Below, piece by piece: positions 1-8,623 of a stretch of 64,000 bases of DNA; position 1 is the stretch's first letter; every line of letters begins with the position of its first letter. The stretch comes from Pseudomonas sp. JQ170C (lineage in GTDB: Bacteria; Pseudomonadota; Gammaproteobacteria; Pseudomonadales; Pseudomonadaceae): positions 3,688,501 through 3,752,500 of the forward strand of contig NZ_CP141608.1 of assembly GCF_035581345.1 (NCBI RefSeq), read 5' to 3'. Made by a program: the position numbers and the translations under genes. A model generated the notes under the pieces. The model saw only the letters and a list, made by a program, of their open reading frames with translations, did no database searches and had not been told where the DNA came from.

Positions 1-640
1 TCCTGTTGGCTGCCACCCCATTCTGCAACAGCCACAAACAGGCATCGATGGCGGTCTTCCCTCCCCCTACCACGACGTAACGCGAGTGGGGCTTTTCGAT
101 CCTGGGCAAGTCGTTCAGCGGAACACACCGTACACCCGAGGCTATTTGGTAACGCGGGGCATGGGTCGAAGGAACGGCTGTCTGGGCGATCGTTGCATCC
201 ACCAGCTTCCTGCGTACCTGGATGGCATTACTGTCGCCCGTCAACAAAGAGGTGATGCAATGTTGACTGCTGCGATCACCTTCGTAATTGTGCATCGGAA
301 AGTAATGCACCCGCCCTGACGGCAAGAATCGCTGCTGCATCAACTGGTCGAAGTAACTGACAATCTCGGCACCTGAGGCCAGCTCATACATGCCCTCGCC
401 CCATTCCGATTCGTCCTTTAGACCGGAGCCAAGTTCGCGGGAGTTAACACCATAGAAAGCAGATGGCTGGTGCAGGCGGACAAACGAGTAGGCGTCATTC
501 CAGTGCCCACCGGGTTGAGCATGCCGATCCACCATCACTACATTCGCATCCGACTCATCGAGTAATGTGTCGACGAAGGCCATTGCAGTTGCCCCCGCGC
601 CGATCACCAGATAATCGGTACTTGTGGTTGCAGTGTTCAT
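1..640 (-). CDS. NAD(P)/FAD-binding flavoprotein, partial
   Basis: The reading frame is open from an ATG at 640 to the window edge, giving 213 codons, so the C-terminus is missing. Near the N-terminus there is a dinucleotide-binding glycine motif (VIGAGATAMA, about residues 10-19), followed by an acidic residue and the GGHWND stretch seen in flavin-containing monooxygenase-like proteins. A second glycine motif (VVVGGGKTAIDA) lies near residue 195, as expected for an NAD(P)H site. This two-nucleotide layout suggests a cytoplasmic FAD-dependent, NAD(P)H-using oxidoreductase. The substrate cannot be told from this part, and nothing in the neighbourhood names a pathway. Confidence 0.8.
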   Translation of the reverse strand, partial: MNTATTSTDYLVIGAGATAMAFVDTLLDESDANVVMVDRHAQPGGHWNDAYSFVRLHQPSAFYGVNSRELGSGLKDESEWGEGMYELASGAEIVSYFDQLMQQRFLPSGRVHYFPMHNYEGDRSSQHCITSLLTGDSNAIQVRRKLVDATIAQTAVPSTHAPRYQIASGVRCVPLNDLPRIEKPHSRYVVVGGGKTAIDACLWLLQNGVAANR

Positions 641-686
641 GGAAGCGCCCTCACTGCGATGAAAAATGCTCCTCCATCTTGTCAGG

Positions 687-1086
687 CTAGTTCTTTTTGT
701 ATGCAGCAAGAGAACAGTTGTTACTTACCGACATAGCCATCGGCAATGAGCCTGAGAGCGAGCTCGTCTGCCCAGATAATGCGGCAGCCGTGCCGCTCAT
801 AGGTTCCCCACCGGCGGCGCCGATACCGACAAGATTAATCCGTAGATGGCGAAGCTTCTTCACCCGCTTGGCATCCTGACTGAAGTCGAACACCCAGCCA
901 TTGGCGAATACGCGATCGATTCTGGCCTGCTCTGCGGCAACTTCAGCGGGGGGGACGCCTCCCGGTGCCCGCGATGTAAATCCTGAGCCAATGCCCGTTC
1001 AACGACTGCAGCCAGTCATCCGTTCTCACTTTACCTGGCACCCTTGTCCAGACATTATCGCCGCGCAAATAAAGGCCATCTGCCAA
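687..1086 (-). pseudogene. Unrecognised ORF interrupted by a frameshift in a 7-base homopolymer
   Basis: Two minus-strand reading frames abut at a run of seven G (seven C on the coding strand) at 948-954. The upstream frame reads LRGDNVWTRVPGK..NGHWLRIYIAGTG and stops just after the run. The downstream frame reads EVAAEQARIDRVFANG..FDFSQDAKRVKKLRHLRIN to a stop at 687. Removing one C joins them into a single ORF of about 130 codons. No good start codon is visible; a TTG at 1086 is possible, and the 5' end runs up to the divergent lipoprotein gene. I do not recognise the family. It may be a pseudogene, a slippage-regulated gene or a sequencing error. Confidence 0.4.
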
Positions 1087-1111
1087 TAAGAAATTAGGGA
1101 GCGTGACAATA

Positions 1112-3541
1112 ATGAAGTGGCTCGCGAGTAGCGCAATGCTAATGGCTGCGCTCAGCGTTGGGGGTTGTGTAACGGCTCCAGTTTCAAACATGACCGCCCC
1201 CACCTGGGTAACCACCTCCAGTGCAACCACGCAGCAAATCTGGGGCGTCTACGACGGGCTCGCTGGCACCACCTGGTCGGCACCGAACGCCTACACGCTG
1301 TTCTACCGCTGGGCAGTGCCCCAACAAGTCCTGGTGGAAGAATTCCGCCACCCCAAAACCGGCGAACTGGCCGGCACCAACATTATCGTTCCAGGCGCGG
1401 CACCGGGTAGCTTGGCACTCACGTCGTCCGTGGCGGGAATGCAATGGCAAGGCACGCTGGACGCAAACGGCAGTGCCCTTTTCGCCCGTGACGGCATGAT
1501 GAAAATGCCTTTGCGGGTAAGCCGGACACCGGCCGGCGAATTGCTTCAAGAGAAGGTCACGCTGAGCGGCACCGCGGTGGTAACCGTGGACGCTTCCACG
1601 ACATACAAGCTGGCAGCAAATGACGCTGTCGCCACGGCGGCAGGCTATTTGCCCGCCCCTCGCAATGAATCCACTCCCCCGCCCCTAACGCCCGTCGCCC
1701 ATGAGCACGTGGATAGTCAGGCAGAACAAAATGTGCCATCCAGCCAAAACTGGGGCGTGCTCGAAAAAATCTCAGGAAAAGTGTGGCTTGTGGAGGGGAC
1801 AGGGGGACGAGGCTCCCACTCGTTCGTTCTGAAAGTTGAAAAATCCAAGTCCCGAGACGTTATCTCTGCTTATACGGGGAACGGTTATGTATTTGAAAAA
1901 TCCATGGATTACCAGCGCTCCCCGTCTGGCGGCCTGAGCGCCACAGGAAACACCACAATTGGCCACAAGACCAATATGCGAGTCATCATTGGCGCCAATG
2001 GCGAGATGGTCAGGTTTAGCGACGAATCCCATCGCGACACCTACAACCTTAATGAACTCGGCGAGCTTATTATAAAACGCGAAACGAAAGGCTGGCTCAG
2101 TGATACGTGGAGCACGGAAAGCGAGATCCGCTTAAGAGACGTGACCATGGGCCCAGAATGGGGAGCTTTCGCCAAGCTGGCAGGCTTCGCGTGGATCAAT
2201 AAGAAGAACACATTCCCAACTGTCTACTACGACATTTCATACCCAGAAAAAAACACAATCCAGATATGGATCGGGCCGAACAATGACAATTACTGGGGCA
2301 CGGATGGGGCGTTGCTAACGGGCAAGAACATGACTGGCCACACTGAAAGCAGCATAAAAAACACCTATCTTCTGGAACCTGGCAATTCCACTTATACCGT
2401 ACACAGCCCCTCCTCAATGACTCGCGCCATCAGCGAACGTCGCAAGGATATCTATTCCCTGATCGATGAGAACACCATCAGAATCTCGCAACTGGAGATA
2501 AAAGATGGCTCGTGGCAGCCCGTTAAAGAAATTGAATTGTCTCGCGAGCAGAAGAATGAGAAAGATGACCGTCTTCAACAATGGGCGACCTACGAGCAGA
2601 AGAGACGGGACAGTGAGCGTTCCACCCAGTTCCTGAATAATATGGCCGCATTGAATGGAGCGTTGACGGCCGCCAACGAGGTTGCCTCACGACAAGTGGC
2701 AGAGTCCCAAGCCAGCCTGGATCGGACGCTCGCCGTTGTCTCTCGGCAAGCCCAACTTGAGCGCGCCACGGCCCAACCGACGGAGTCCTCTTCCATCAGC
2801 GCCCCCTCAACCGAGGCAGAACAGGACGCCACGGTGGCCGCTGCGCTGGCCCAGGTTCGTCAAACCGCCGAGCAGGCAGGTGGCGACCCGCAGTTGTTTG
2901 CACAATTAGACGAAGCCCAGCAGTTACTCGCCGAGAAAAAAGCAAAGCGTTCGCAGCAGGCCGGCACCCACAAGATCCTCCCCTCAAAAATCCAACTGAG
3001 CACAGCGACCAACAGCATCACGCCAACCGCTATCCAGCAGGAAGTCATTGAGCCCTCCGATACGATGGCGCAGGGCAAGGTTCGCCTCTGCAATCGTCCC
3101 GGTGACGAAGGTCCAGCCCATTGGCCAACGTGTCCGCAAACACGTGCTGAAGAAGCAGAGTCCCGCCGCCTCGCTACGTCAAAGGGCAGTGGGAGCGACA
3201 CCTCTCAAGGTAAACACTCGGTGCCTACCCGGACCGGCTCAGGGAAAGCTCCAGGTGGTTCGGGAGACACGTCGCAGACCAAGCCCCCAAGCAAGGCGAG
3301 CACAAGCGATGACGAGCCATTTGCGTGGTGCACACAGAACAAGAAAGGCTTCAAATGCTGGGGGCCATACGGCCCGATGCCCACAGAAGCTACGTTAAGG
3401 GGTGCTCTGGGTAGCACTGGTTGTGGCAACGGCGACGGCGATACGCCAGCCCTTGGCGAAACCACTCGCTTCGATTGCAACATCAGGAAGGTGAAGGGCC
3501 TTCATGGCTACGTTCCTGAAGATCCGCCGGACTGGAAATAA
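1112..3541 (+). CDS. Large lipoprotein with three WGxxxxLxGxxW repeats
   Basis: An 809-aa protein with a lipoprotein signal peptide: a hydrophobic core, then the lipobox SVGGC with the lipidated Cys at residue 19. A motif of the form WGxxxxLxGxxW begins at W44, W214 and W350, each followed by about 130-170 residues of beta-rich sequence, so the N-terminal half looks like three diverged copies of one domain. From about residue 475 there is an Ala/Gln/Glu-rich helical or coiled-coil stretch, then a low-complexity Ser/Gly/Thr linker and a C-terminal cysteine-containing tail (WCTQ..KCWG..GCGN..DCN). ATG 1112 is chosen because AGGGA at 1096-1100 is too close to the GTG at 1103. I do not recognise the family; an envelope role is inferred from the signal only. 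Confidence 0.75.
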   Translation: MKWLASSAMLMAALSVGGCVTAPVSNMTAPTWVTTSSATTQQIWGVYDGLAGTTWSAPNAYTLFYRWAVPQQVLVEEFRHPKTGELAGTNIIVPGAAPGSLALTSSVAGMQWQGTLDANGSALFARDGMMKMPLRVSRTPAGELLQEKVTLSGTAVVTVDASTTYKLAANDAVATAAGYLPAPRNESTPPPLTPVAHEHVDSQAEQNVPSSQNWGVLEKISGKVWLVEGTGGRGSHSFVLKVEKSKSRDVISAYTGNGYVFEKSMDYQRSPSGGLSATGNTTIGHKTNMRVIIGANGEMVRFSDESHRDTYNLNELGELIIKRETKGWLSDTWSTESEIRLRDVTMGPEWGAFAKLAGFAWINKKNTFPTVYYDISYPEKNTIQIWIGPNNDNYWGTDGALLTGKNMTGHTESSIKNTYLLEPGNSTYTVHSPSSMTRAISERRKDIYSLIDENTIRISQLEIKDGSWQPVKEIELSREQKNEKDDRLQQWATYEQKRRDSERSTQFLNNMAALNGALTAANEVASRQVAESQASLDRTLAVVSRQAQLERATAQPTESSSISAPSTEAEQDATVAAALAQVRQTAEQAGGDPQLFAQLDEAQQLLAEKKAKRSQQAGTHKILPSKIQLSTATNSITPTAIQQEVIEPSDTMAQGKVRLCNRPGDEGPAHWPTCPQTRAEEAESRRLATSKGSGSDTSQGKHSVPTRTGSGKAPGGSGDTSQTKPPSKASTSDDEPFAWCTQNKKGFKCWGPYGPMPTEATLRGALGSTGCGNGDGDTPALGETTRFDCNIRKVKGLHGYVPEDPPDWK

Positions 3542-3724
3542 GCGGATCGCACGGCCAAGCCTGCCTCGTGCGGGCTATTCGCCTTTGGCTCAGCCCATCC
3601 GCGAGCGCCCGATTCTGGCCGCTCGACGATGAGCTTGAACGTGCTCGCCTGTACCTGGAAACGGGTCATGAAATCATCGGTGCCAATCGTTTGATGAAGA
3701 TGAGTTCATGACCGTTTTTACCCA

Positions 3725-3752
3725 CTTTGGGCCATTAGCAGCCAGCCCAAAG
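3725..3752. terminator. Inverted repeat between convergent genes
   Basis: CTTTGGGC (3725-3732) pairs perfectly with GCCCAAAG (3745-3752) across a 12-nt loop. It lies between the ends of the lipoprotein gene and the first receptor gene. There is no strong T-run on either side, so termination activity is uncertain. Confidence 0.35.
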
Positions 3753-3765
3753 AAAAGCTACCCAC

Positions 3766-6270
3766 TTAGTCCCAGACACCCCGCAGGGTCAGCATGTAGT
3801 TACGCGGCGTACCGTAGTAGTTGGCGTAGTCGGGGTGGGTCAGGGTATCGAAGTACTTGCGGTCGAACAGGTTGTTGGCGTTGAACGCCAGCGACCAGTG
3901 CGAATCGACTTTGTACTCGAGCATCGCATCCCACACGGCATAGCCACCCTGGGACATCTTCACCTGGGTCGGGCCGATGTAGTTCACACCGCTGTACTCG
4001 ATCTCGCCGCTGGCAAAGTTGGCGCTCTGGATGGTCGCGCCACCACCGACTTTCCAGTCCGACAGCTCGCCCGGCAGCACGTAGGTGCTCCAGAACTTGG
4101 CCTGGTGCTTGGGCGTCACGCTGCTGAAGATCGCGCTGTTGGTGCGGTCTTCGTTGCGGTTGAAGGTGTAGCCGGCCATCACCTGCCAGTTCGGCAGTAG
4201 CTCACCGCTGATTTCCAGGTCGATACCCTTGCTGGTGACCTTGCCGCGTGACAGGTAGCAGCAGCTGCCGCCGTACATCAGCATTTCCTGGTTGTAGCTC
4301 GGGTCGAGGGTCGCCTGGTTCTCGCGCTCGGAGTAGAACAGCGCCGCCGAGACATTCAGCGCTCCGTCCCACAGCTCGCCCTTGACCCCGGTCTCGTAGG
4401 TCTTGCCTTCCATCGGCTCCAGCGGCTTGCCCGGCTGTGGCCCCGCCAGGAACTTCGCCTGCGGGTTGAAGATCTCCGAATAGCTGATGTAGGTGGACCA
4501 CGCTTCGCTCAGGTCGTAGACCAGGCCGCCGAACGGCACCACCTTGGTCGGCTCGCGGTAGTTGACGATGTTCCGCTCCGACCATACGTCGGTGACCCGG
4601 TTCTTGATCGAGTAGACCTGCTCGTACTTGTAGCGGGTGGCGCGCGCGCCAACGATCAGCTTCAGCGGGTCGGTCAGTTGCAGGCGCAAGGTGGAGTACA
4701 GGCCGTACTGCTTCTGCTTGTTCGGGCTGTAGTCACGCCAGAACTCCTTGTCCATGGTGCCTTCCTGCCAGGGCTGATCGGCCGGGCCAAAGCGCCCGCT
4801 CATGCCGTCGGCAGCGCGCCAGCGGGCGCGGATGCTCTGTGCGTCGGCGCCGACCAGCAGCTCGTGCTCGCGGCCCAGCATGTCGAACTTGCCGGAGAGG
4901 TTCATGTCCAGCACGGTCTGGTCGGTCTTGGCACGCTGGTAGCTGCCCGACCAGTACGGGCCGGTGCCGTCGGCCCTGTCGATGTTGCCGTAGGTAAACG
5001 CACCCTGGCTTTCGACGGTCTCGAACACGTGGGTCAGCGAGGTATTGAATTTCCAGTCTTCGCTGAAGTAGTGGTCGAGCTTGAAGAACAGCTCGTTGGA
5101 GGAGTGATCGGAATACGACCAGTTGGTAGTCGGCCAGTAGCTGCGGCTGTAGTCCGGGCTCTTGCCATCGGAGTAGAACGGCAGGCCGTCACCGGTACCG
5201 GTTTCCTTGTTCTTCTCCAGGCGGCCACCGAGGGTGATCATGGTGTCGGGCGTCAGGTCCGCCTCGAGTACGCCGTAGATCGTCGGGTTCTCGGTACCGC
5301 GGTTGTCCATGAAGTACTGGCGGTCGTTGTAGGCGGCGACCAGGCGGCCACGCAGGGCACCGTCGAATGCGAGCGGGCCGGTGACGTCGACCTGCGAGCG
5401 GTAGTTGTCCCAGGAGCCGGCCGAGGCCTCGAACTTGAGCTGGTAGTGGTCCAGGGGGCGCTTGCGCACCAGGTTGATGATGCCGCCCGGGTCGCCCACG
5501 CCACCGAACAGCCCGGCGGAGCCGCGCAGCACTTCGATGTGGTCGAACTCGGCGAGGTTGTACAGGTGGTTGGAATAGCCACCGTTGGCGTCGAGGCTGG
5601 CGGCGCCGTCGATCTGGATGTTCTTGATCTCGAAACCACGCGAATAGAAGCGCGGCATCCGGTAGTTGGCGCTCTTCACGGTGATGCCGGGGGTGGCACG
5701 CATGGCGTCGCCCAGGCTGGTGATCTGCCGGTCCTTGAGGGCCTGGTCGGTGATCACTGAGACTGATTGCGGCGTCTGGCGCAGCGACGTCGGCGTCTTC
5801 GAGCCAACGCTGGTCAGGCCGGTGGTGTAGGAGCCCGAATTCTCCGTGGCCTGGCCCATGCCCTGCCCGCTGACCTGCGTGCTGGCCAGTTCGATTGCCG
5901 CGCCGCCACTCAAGGCAACCGGGTTCAGCGCCCAGTTCCCATTCGCCGCCTGGGTAGCAGCGAGACCGGAGCCTAGCAACAGGGCATCCAGGCCCTGCTG
6001 GACGGTGTAATCACCCTTCAGGCCGGGAGCCTGCTTGCCGCGTACCAGCGCAGGGTCGAATGGAAGGTTGATTGCCGCCACCTGTGCGAACGCATTGAGC
6101 GATGGCTCCAGCGCGCCCGCAGGCAGATCGTAATGGCGTGCTTCAACCTGTTCGGCGTGGACCGCGCAGACAGGCAAGGCCAGGCCAGTAGCGCCGGCAA
6201 GCAACACGCCGCGCAGCGCAAGGGCAAGGCGGGTTCTGGGCACATGGCGAGGTGAGAACAGGGATGACAT
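3766..6270 (-). CDS. TonB-dependent siderophore receptor with signalling domain (FecA/FpvA type)
   Basis: An 834-aa outer-membrane receptor. The order is: signal peptide (cleavage near residue 39, CAVHA), an STN signalling domain at about residues 45-100 (YDLPAGALEPSLNAFAQ), a TonB-dependent plug at about 155-265 (TPQSVSVITDQALKDRQ, then the PGGIINLVRKRP plug end) and a C-terminal beta-barrel ending in LTLRGVWD. The STN domain is the hallmark of receptors that signal through FecR to a FecI sigma factor, and exactly such genes lie upstream on the same strand. It should import a ferric siderophore, and the substrate is not evident. A Cys-Cys pair in the barrel (CCYLSRG) also occurs in the second receptor of this window. 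Confidence 0.93.
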   Translation of the reverse strand: MSSLFSPRHVPRTRLALALRGVLLAGATGLALPVCAVHAEQVEARHYDLPAGALEPSLNAFAQVAAINLPFDPALVRGKQAPGLKGDYTVQQGLDALLLGSGLAATQAANGNWALNPVALSGGAAIELASTQVSGQGMGQATENSGSYTTGLTSVGSKTPTSLRQTPQSVSVITDQALKDRQITSLGDAMRATPGITVKSANYRMPRFYSRGFEIKNIQIDGAASLDANGGYSNHLYNLAEFDHIEVLRGSAGLFGGVGDPGGIINLVRKRPLDHYQLKFEASAGSWDNYRSQVDVTGPLAFDGALRGRLVAAYNDRQYFMDNRGTENPTIYGVLEADLTPDTMITLGGRLEKNKETGTGDGLPFYSDGKSPDYSRSYWPTTNWSYSDHSSNELFFKLDHYFSEDWKFNTSLTHVFETVESQGAFTYGNIDRADGTGPYWSGSYQRAKTDQTVLDMNLSGKFDMLGREHELLVGADAQSIRARWRAADGMSGRFGPADQPWQEGTMDKEFWRDYSPNKQKQYGLYSTLRLQLTDPLKLIVGARATRYKYEQVYSIKNRVTDVWSERNIVNYREPTKVVPFGGLVYDLSEAWSTYISYSEIFNPQAKFLAGPQPGKPLEPMEGKTYETGVKGELWDGALNVSAALFYSERENQATLDPSYNQEMLMYGGSCCYLSRGKVTSKGIDLEISGELLPNWQVMAGYTFNRNEDRTNSAIFSSVTPKHQAKFWSTYVLPGELSDWKVGGGATIQSANFASGEIEYSGVNYIGPTQVKMSQGGYAVWDAMLEYKVDSHWSLAFNANNLFDRKYFDTLTHPDYANYYGTPRNYMLTLRGVWD

Positions 6271-6326
6271 GTAAATCGAGCTCCATTCGTTTGGCAGGTG
6301 TTTTCCCTGTTAGCCGAAGAGCTCGA

Positions 6327-6355
6327 AAAAACCCGCAGCCAGAAATCGGGTTTTT
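6327..6355 (-). terminator. Intrinsic terminator between fecR and receptor gene
   Basis: AAAAACCCG (6327-6335) pairs with CGGGTTTTT (6347-6355) around an 11-nt loop. Read on the minus strand the hairpin ends in a T-run, 11 nt past the fecR stop. It probably separates fecI-fecR transcription from the receptor gene, which would then need its own FecI-type promoter. Confidence 0.7.
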
Positions 6356-6365
6356 ACAAAAACGA

Positions 6366-7349
6366 TCAGCGAGCAACCACGCGACGCCACCACGGGGTAA
6401 AGCGCTCGACCCTGACGGGCAGCGAGTCACCCAGGGCATCCAATGCCCGGTCAATGTCGCCGAGCTGAAACACCCCGGAAACTTCCAGCCCAGCAATCTG
6501 CCGGTCACAGCCCAGCCAGCCGCGCTGATAGCGCGCCAGCTCGGCGACCAGCGCTTGCAACGGCATGCTGCGCGCCACCAACTGGCCTCGCGTCCATGCA
6601 CTGGGGTCCATCTCGCTATGCTGCAGTTTCCGGCTGCCTTCGGCGTCGATTGAGTACTCCTCGCCTGCGGCAACCGTTTGCTGTTGCGCGGGTTGATGGA
6701 TGGCTACCCTGCTGTGCTCGACCCGCAGCCGTGTCGAGGTTTCGTCCTGGCGCACGCTGAAAGCGGTACCCAGTGCCTGCAACCGGGCCTGGGCGGTGTG
6801 CACCCAGAAGCTGCGCCGCCCCCCAGGCGAGCCATCGTCCGGGCCTGTGTCGATGAAGATTTCACCGTGCAAGAGCTTGATCAGCCGCTGGCTGGCGTTG
6901 AATGTCACATCGACGGCGGTATGGGTATTGAGCTGCAACCGAGTGCCATCGGCGAGCACCACCGTTCGCCGCTCGCCCACGGCGGTGCTGTAATCCGCGC
7001 CCCAGTGCCGGACAGCTTCCTGGCTCTGCCAGCCCATCCCGCCAATCACCAGCCCGGTGCCCAGCACCTGGAGCAGCCGCCGCCGACCCAACGGCCGGTG
7101 CTGCATGCGTTCCAGGGTATCGCGTGCCACGCCACCGGGTACCCCCGGCAGGCTGGCGAGACTGTCGAATGTCGACTCATTGCTCTGCAATGCTTGCCAG
7201 GCGGCCTCATGCAGGGGATGGAGCTGGCGCCAGTGAAGACACCCTTGCACGGCCTGCTCATCCGCGTAACCGGATTGCAGGCGCACCATCCATGTGATCG
7301 CCTGATCGAGCACTTCGTCCGGCAATTCGGGACGGCCGGCCCTCGTCAC
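6366..7349 (-). CDS. FecR-family anti-sigma/sigma-regulator (set A)
   Basis: About 327 aa. The N-terminal cytoplasmic part has the PELPDEVLDQAITWMVRL block typical of FecR N-termini. One membrane segment lies near residue 95 (LLQVLGTGLVIGGMGW). The periplasmic FecR domain follows, with the motif GERRTVVLADGTRLQLNTHT and the C-terminal block that contacts the receptor's signalling domain. The GTG at 7349 overlaps the fecI stop (GTGA), a common translational coupling; a TTG at 7367 is an alternative. In known systems FecR relays receptor occupancy to the ECF sigma factor encoded just upstream. The partner receptor is encoded immediately downstream. Confidence 0.9.
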   Translation of the reverse strand: MTRAGRPELPDEVLDQAITWMVRLQSGYADEQAVQGCLHWRQLHPLHEAAWQALQSNESTFDSLASLPGVPGGVARDTLERMQHRPLGRRRLLQVLGTGLVIGGMGWQSQEAVRHWGADYSTAVGERRTVVLADGTRLQLNTHTAVDVTFNASQRLIKLLHGEIFIDTGPDDGSPGGRRSFWVHTAQARLQALGTAFSVRQDETSTRLRVEHSRVAIHQPAQQQTVAAGEEYSIDAEGSRKLQHSEMDPSAWTRGQLVARSMPLQALVAELARYQRGWLGCDRQIAGLEVSGVFQLGDIDRALDALGDSLPVRVERFTPWWRRVVAR

Positions 7350-7861
7350 AAGGTGGCCAGATAGCAATGGCGGATGGCCTTTGCCATGTAGCTTTCCACC
7401 GACCTCAGGCTGACGCCCAGCTGAACGGCAATCTCTTTGTAGCCAAGCCCATCCAGGCGCGAGAGCAGGAATGCCGTGCGCACCTTGGGCGGTAAACCGT
7501 CGAGCAAGGCTTCTACCTTGGCCAGGGTTTCAAGCAGGATCATCTGCGCTTCGGGTGATGGCACCAATGGCTCAGGCAAGCTGGCCACCGCTTCGAGGTA
7601 AGCCCTTTGCAGGCGATCACGGCGCGCACGATCGATCACCAGGGCCCGGGCGATGGTGCTGAGCCAGGCTCGCGGCTGATGCACGTCCTTCAGCCGCTCG
7701 GGTTTGCCGAGGACGTTGACGAACGTGTCTTGCGCCAGGTCGGCGGCATTCTCTCCCTGGCGCAGACGTTTGCGCAGCCAGTCAACGAGCCACGCGTGGT
7801 GCTCGATATACAGTGCTTGCACATCGGAGTGCGCAGGTGGCGAAGAGGGTGGTGAGAACAC
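7346..7861 (-). CDS. FecI-family ECF sigma factor (set A)
   Basis: A 171-aa ECF sigma factor. Region 2 contains ENAADLAQDTFVNVLGK and the core-binding/-10 recognition helix; region 4 has the helix-turn-helix LGYKEIAVQLGVSLRSVESY. I chose the GTG at 7861 because AAGGG sits 5 nt upstream; the longer frame starts with a TTG at 7879 without a ribosome site. It is cotranscribed with fecR and probably drives the downstream receptor gene. A Fur-box-like sequence lies just upstream (7879-7899), consistent with iron repression, and a second sigma factor of the same family is divergently encoded from 8102. Confidence 0.9.
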   Translation of the reverse strand: MFSPPSSPPAHSDVQALYIEHHAWLVDWLRKRLRQGENAADLAQDTFVNVLGKPERLKDVHQPRAWLSTIARALVIDRARRDRLQRAYLEAVASLPEPLVPSPEAQMILLETLAKVEALLDGLPPKVRTAFLLSRLDGLGYKEIAVQLGVSLRSVESYMAKAIRHCYLATL

Positions 7862-7878
7862 TGCGGCCCTTAGCTTCA

Positions 7879-7899
7879 AATAAGAATGCGTATGAGAAT
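7879..7899. promoter_or_regulatory. Fur-box-like operator upstream of fecI (set A)
   Basis: AATAAGAATGCGTATGAGAA resembles the Fur consensus (repeats of GATAAT/ATGAGAAT type) and lies 18 nt upstream of the GTG of the sigma gene. Another AT-rich, weaker candidate (TAATTATCAATACGATTAAG, near 8038-8058) lies before the divergent sigma gene. Matches are by eye, with no score computed. Confidence 0.45.
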
Positions 7900-8101
7900 T
7901 TGTCGCATCTTATACAGGCCCGATTATGCCTGACAAGCCGCTGTGGAGACGGTACCGGTCTTAGGCCCCTCCTCCCGCTGGAACCAGCGTATCGCCGCGA
8001 TGCAAGACCCCGGAGGCCCACCGGCTGCGGTTCCCTTTAATTATCAATACGATTAAGATTCAAACTCATTTATATCTGCAACGCTCTTCAGGGTTATTCG
8101 G

Positions 8102-8623
8102 GTGTACAAAACTCCACCTGCGTCTTCATCGGACGACATGCATTGCCTGTATCGCGATCACAGTAACTGGCTGCGTGCGTGGCTGCGGCGGCGCCTGCAT
8201 GATCAGGAGCGCGCTGCGGATATTACCCACGATACCTTTGTGCGCCTGATCACCAGCACTGTCGCCCACCCGCTTCGTGAACCGCGCAATTTCCTCGCGA
8301 CCGTTGCCAAGCGCGTCATGGTCGATCATCTGCGCCGACGGAGCCTGGAGCAGGCGTATCTGCAGGCACTCGCCCAGGAACCGGAGCTGTCGCAGGCCTC
8401 CCCCGAAGAACGCTTGCTGGTAATGGAAACCCTGCTGCAACTCGATGCCATGCTCGATGGCCTCAACTACAAAGTCCGCCAGGCCTTGTTCCTCGCCAAT
8501 CTGGAAGGCTTGAGCTATGCGCAAATCGCAGTGCGCCTGGACGTGTCGGTCAGTTCGGTGACCAAGTACGTGGCCAAGGCGACCGAGCGATGCCTGCTGT
8601 TCGCGCTGGACGCTGATGCATGA
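8102..8623 (+). CDS. FecI-family ECF sigma factor (set B)
   Basis: A 173-aa ECF sigma factor starting at GTG 8102. Region 2 reads ERAADITHDTFVRLITS and continues through the DNA-melting helix (FLATVAKRVMVDHLRR). Region 4 carries LSYAQIAVRLDVSVSSVTKY. It is a paralogue of the set A sigma factor on the other strand. Its stop codon overlaps the start of the fecR gene (ATGA), indicating one operon with coupled translation. It likely activates the receptor gene at 9658. Confidence 0.9.
   Translation: MYKTPPASSSDDMHCLYRDHSNWLRAWLRRRLHDQERAADITHDTFVRLITSTVAHPLREPRNFLATVAKRVMVDHLRRRSLEQAYLQALAQEPELSQASPEERLLVMETLLQLDAMLDGLNYKVRQALFLANLEGLSYAQIAVRLDVSVSSVTKYVAKATERCLLFALDADA

Noticed and set aside
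3542..3765. Possible IS or gene remnant between the lipoprotein and receptor A
   Set aside because: A short frame (DDELERARLYLETGHEIIG) looks protein-like but is too short to place.
4678..5760. A 360-codon plus-strand frame opposite receptor A
   Set aside because: It is antisense to a strongly supported receptor gene in GC-rich DNA; its Val/Gly/Ala-rich product is typical of a shadow frame.
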